From Phylloscopus collybita (lineage: Eukaryota; Chordata; Aves; Passeriformes; Phylloscopidae), in contig JAJNNQ010000075.1 of the NCBI GenBank assembly GCA_027886175.1, positions 5,745,001 to 5,809,000 on the forward strand: DNA of 64,000 nt. Reading direction: 5' to 3'. Positions within the stretch are counted from its first letter, which is position 1, and every line of letters begins with the position of its first letter. Shown in pieces: positions 59,901-64,000 of this stretch. The position numbers and the translations under genes were made by a program. The notes beneath the pieces were generated by a model. That model searched no databases and was not told the origin of the DNA. It worked only from the letters and a program-made list of their open reading frames with translations.

Positions 59901-62827
59901 AGTCAAATAGTACAATTTTCAATTTTCTTATTTTTGGTTGTATGCAGCAGAAAACTTGCAATTACTGTTGAATTTTTTGTTACATTCAGATAGGGTTCAC
60001 CACACCTAACCTCACCGGACTGGGATGATTTAAACCAGTTTTCTAGACTCCTACTCTGATTAAGCTCATAAAAGTACTCAGAGAGGTCTTTTTTTGTAGT
60101 AAGTTGAACTACTCTTTGGAAATGCCTAGTCAAAACATAGGTAAGTTACATAAGCCAGCTGTCTAACTTTAAAATGGAAGAAATTCAGGTGAAATTCAGA
60201 CATTCTGAAGGATGTGAAAGCTACATAATGCAGAGCTGCTGTTGCTTGAGTAAGAGCTTGCAAGCAATATTAGCTCAGACATATCACCAAACTGGTAAAT
60301 CAGCAGTGGCTTTGTCACCTGAGACAAAGCTATTGTATGTCAATACACTAAATATGCCAGTTTACTGATAGAAATATTAGGGGTCTTTAACCCACATGTC
60401 TTTGCAGACATGTGCTAAGAGATGAGATCTGTTATAGGTAAAAATTTAATTTAATGTAAAATATTTTTATTGTCTTGAGTAAATCCCCAGACTTCAGGCT
60501 CAAAGCCCATCAAACTCTATGGAAGTTACTAGACAGAATATAGGACAGTACTTATTAGACAAAATGGGAAAGGGATAAAATCTGACTCTCTGTATGGAAA
60601 CGCCACACCTGACAGCAGATGAGAATGACAGCATCACCCCCTTCCTCCCATCACTCCATGCAAATGATGGTTCTGCATCAGCAACTCGTCTGAAACTGCG
60701 TGGTGAGAGCAGCAAAGCTTCCTCTGCATATTCTTCATGTATGGGATGGATGAGATATTTCATTTCATACATCATTTACTGTTGGCTGCAGTTATTTCAC
60801 AAAGACCTATTTTGACTTTGCTAGAAACGTGAAAAAGAGTTTCCAAGTTTGGAAATTTCTGCAAACAACAAGCTGAACTGCAACTCCAACTGATGTGAGT
60901 CATCAGAGACCCCTGACTTTAACAGCACTGTATATTTATGTTATTTGTCTACTGGGTGTAGTTTTGAAGTCAAGTGAAGCTGTGTTAACATGGTAGGAGT
61001 GAGATTGGGAACAAGACTATTTTTCTACCTGGAACTGAATTTTATAGAAAGATATAACCAGTATAGTCTTACCAATGAATGTTTTCACACCTTTCCACTG
61101 GTTTTGTCTGTCTCTGAGAAATCTTCTCTCACTCAGTAACATGGTCCTTCAAAAACTTTGTCTAAATTATCTTCTCTCTAGAGCAAGAGAGATTACAGTT
61201 GAGTGTTCATGAGATTAAACTTGGCCCAAATACTGACCAGAAACTTTCAGAAACCATTTAGAAGCAAGTTATCATTGATAAGCAGTTCTTTTTTATACCC
61301 CTTCCCAAAATGGGCTTCCATATGTTTGAGACAAAAAATCAATATTCAATATACTCCTTCTTTTCCTCCATTAGCCTTTTTATTTGAATCATAGGAAAAA
61401 TAGGCTACAGTTCACACAGTATATGAGGGATTAACTCTTTTCTTATCCTTGGCAAGGACTAAGGAAGAAAGTAGTACCTGACCCACTCCTGTACCATAGA
61501 AATAATTTTCTGGGAAAATTTTTTCACCTCTTCTTTCCCCAGTACACAGCCATATATAAATATTACGGCATTTGAATAGAAATTAGAAGATATTTGAACA
61601 GAAATTGCTAATAATTAAAAGAGATTGGGATATTTTTGAATGTCTACATTAAAAATTGATTTAATACAAAATTTAAAGCAAGAGTATGATATGACTTTCT
61701 ATATGCTACCATGTCACTGGTCTTAATATCTCATGTGTCACTCCCTACTTTTTGGTTTCCTAATGTAACATTTTTAAAGGTACTTTAATATCAGAAATTA
61801 ATGAAAATTTTAAAAAGAACCTGATAGTTTTCCTGTCACCCCCTTTCTTCCAGCTGAAGTGTTTGAGAGGGGAAAAAAAAAAAAAGTGATTTCTTTTGGA
61901 ACAGCACAGAACCCTAGACCACTTTAATTCTCATGATGAGCCTTGGTACATTCTCCTTCCATTCACTTTGAAGAAAAAGCTGTAAAAATAAAAGGCTGGA
62001 CGCTCAGTATCCAAATCTTTTTTCTAGTGATTGTGGATGAATTTACAGGCAAGTAATGCTGTGTGAAACAGAGAACAGAAAACAGAGAGCACATTGCAAA
62101 TCCTCCATCTGCCTGGGCTGGAAATAAGGACGTTACAGAGCTCATCTGCAGACGGATGTTGCTATTTAATGTCATTTCCAACAAACCATTCATTAAATTC
62201 ATAGCTGCACCTGATACCCATTCATGTGTTCCTGCTTACAAGTTCTCTCAAAATAGGCTGTCCCACAACTTTTGGAAGCTTTACACAGCAGATTACAGCA
62301 AACTGCAAGAGATGGAGGATGGATGCTGTAAGGGGGAAATTAACTGTGAGTTTCTGAGACCATGGTGAACAATTAAGGGTATATTTAACATCTGAAATAG
62401 AAGGGGCATCCAATCTTCTAAGTAGTTTTGAACTTCCCCTTTCAAACAAACTTTGGTGTGGATCCAGGAACAGAGAGATAACAAGGAAAGTGGAAAATGC
62501 TCTCTGTAAATAGGCAGCATTCTGATTTCAGGAATGTGGAAAAGGCTGCAGTCTAATCTGCCATATGCAAGGAATTAGAGCAGTCATCAGAGAACCTGTG
62601 CTCCTACAGGTCTGTAAAAAATCTCAGTCATTTCAGCCTAATGGCTTCAACAGATCTTTTCTCATTTTGTATGTTTTTAATTGCATTAACACTATTTCCA
62701 GATCAGACATTATTCAAACTGGAAACAACTTTCTGGCTTTTACCAAATAACTTGGTTGATCCACAGTAACATAGGTACTAAAATGGTAATAGTACAATGA
62801 CAGAGTGAAGACTTATTAAAAACAAAA
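53989..62827. other. Long unique stretch, no gene recognised
   Basis: This is the most repeat-poor part of the window. A 10 bp tandem duplication (GCAGCCAGAG type) lies near 54313-54333 and a (CTTG/TTTG)n patch at 57761-57791. Around 56130-56450 the DNA is richer in GC. Open frames of up to 120 codons (58590-58952, plus) have no recognised domain. If this window lies in an intron or regulatory desert, conserved non-coding elements would most likely be here, but I cannot identify them without alignment. Confidence 0.5.
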
Positions 62828-62829
62828 TC

Positions 62830-63420
62830 TCACCTTTTTGAGTCTTTGGACAGAACTAAAAAAAAGCATTTAAGCTTATCATACATGTAAAATTTTGAAG
62901 TGTTGAAATCAAAGTAAATAAAGATAGTACTGATAAAAAAACTCTGAGAACAAATATCAAGCAACATAAATTCTGTCTTCCCTATGGTGTTTAAAGATTT
63001 CATCTCACTCTTAATTTGTATAGAGCCTTTCTGTATATTGACAAGAGCCTTAGTATAGTCAATTATAAGTGAGAAATCCCTGCCTCTAGGATATATAATT
63101 TCAGGTATGTAAAAACCAGACCTCTTCAGGTCATTGAGCTGATACAATGTTTTTAACATATATTGCTTATTGATGATCATTGTGTAAATCCTCATATTGC
63201 ACCTTTTGTAAAATGAGATAGAATTTCCAGTGTGAAGTGATACTTTCTTAGATTCTTTCTCCACCTGTATTTCCACCTGTTTATTGTCTTCCCTTTCCTT
63301 GTCTCCACTGAAACTTCTCTGTATTTTTTTCCACCAGTACTCATATGTTTGATAAATAAGCAAATTTTCCCAAGTACATAAGGGGTTTTGCTTTTTTTTT
63401 CCCTTCTCTGTAGGGATCAT
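62830..63420 (-). other. Unassigned 196-codon open frame, possible exon
   Basis: This is the longest open frame not explained by a repeat apart from the 180-codon one at 41.5 kb. It starts with ATG at 63420. The product is basic in its first third (many Lys/Glu), with a middle part containing YQLNDLKRSGFYIPEIIYPR and an aromatic, Phe-rich C-terminus. I recognise no domain. On the coding strand the frame ends AAAAAG/GTGAGA (boundary at 62833/62834), a good splice-donor consensus, and the stop is formed by that intron-like sequence. No equally good acceptor is seen upstream on this strand. It could be a real terminal or internal exon, a decayed gene, or chance in AT-rich DNA; chance is still the likeliest. 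Confidence 0.2.
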
Positions 63421-64000
63421 CTTACTAATCTCCTTGAAAACCCTACTGACAGGTCAAAAATGTTGCAGAAATTAGCTGCCTTAAATGGTAAATGGCATCA
63501 GACATCAGTGTGCAATACTTATGACCTTGGTCCCATCTACCCACTGAGCACCAACGTGATGAACTCTCTCTCTCTTTTCTTTCCACACAGTTACTGAAGC
63601 TTTACTTGTGGGTGAGCTCCTGGTAGGCTGAAGTCACATACTGAGGTGACCTGGCTGTGACACTTCTCTGTGTAGACCTTCCAGTAATATTGACACTTCT
63701 TTCTGTTAATCTTTGTTCCTTTGCCCATTTATGTTTCTTCTGCCCAGAGTAGGAGAAAAATTCAGAAAAGTACCGAACAGCCATTCCTAGAAAAAATCTG
63801 GAATCATAGCATGGAAAACTGTGGAGCCTAGGGTAGTAACTAACTCTGAAGTCCCTCAAAGGGGAGGCTAAGTAGTCCAAAAATCAGTGACTTTACAAAT
63901 GTAGTGCTGAAAGTTGCTCTGATTGTGCTGCTACAGCACTGATACCCAAATCACGCACAGCCTTGTGTCTTATTAGATATAATAATGTGATCTAAAAATT
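63421..64000. other. Unique sequence, two plus-strand splice-acceptor-like sites
   Basis: Pyrimidine tracts ending in TAG at 63413 and in CACAG at 63590 resemble vertebrate splice acceptors on the plus strand. The second is followed 21 bases later by G/GTGAGC (63611/63612). I do not call exons. No repeat was recognised to the window end. Confidence 0.35.

Noticed and set aside
1..64000. CRISPR array, tRNA, rRNA or tRNA-derived SINE
   Set aside because: No regularly spaced repeats with unique spacers, no cloverleaf or A/B-box pair that I could recognise, and the organism appears to be a bird.

Overview
The window looks like AT-rich, gene-poor avian nuclear DNA, probably from a songbird, either intergenic or inside a large intron. 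The evidence is the set of interspersed repeats: several CR1 LINE fragments of the bird type (5'-truncated, with reverse-transcriptase-domain remnants and degenerate ATTCTGTGATTC-like 3' ends) and bird-type endogenous retrovirus LTRs. There are no bacterial-style operons, CRISPR arrays or rRNA genes. I could not support any intact host gene. Most longer open frames fall in CR1 copies, LTRs or two-letter simple repeats.

Layout. 1-5 kb: quiet AT-rich DNA with a pyrimidine tract, an (AACCA)n block and a minus-strand CR1 ORF2 piece. 5.33-6.12 kb: a roughly 0.8 kb solo LTR of ERVL type, with a related 75 bp fragment at 13.8 kb. 8.5-12 kb: CR1 pieces on both strands and a long G/T-only tract. 17-21.4 kb: two very long A/C-only tracts. 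23.9 kb: a solo LTR on the minus strand with a 6 bp target-site duplication. Its sister copy lies on the plus strand at 43.9 kb, also with a 6 bp duplication. 26.6-27.0 kb: a probable further LTR. 32-43.9 kb: the densest repeat region, with CR1 3' ends, a (GGGAA)n purine tract, an ancient L3-like CR1, three G/T-only tracts and a plus-strand CR1 flanked by minus-strand CR1 pieces. 48.5-49.4 kb: an internally deleted minus-strand CR1. 53.0-54.0 kb: an LTR-derived block with a perfect 16 bp hairpin. 54-64 kb: mostly unique sequence, ending in a 196-codon minus-strand open frame of unknown meaning.

No gene network can be described. The window records successive retroelement insertions: very old L3-like CR1, then avian CR1 subfamilies, then ERV LTRs reduced to solo copies. 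It also holds about ten A/C- or G/T-only tracts whose origin the named repeat families do not explain. Family names come from recognition of consensus-like wording by eye, not from a database search, and repeat boundaries are approximate unless a target duplication is given.
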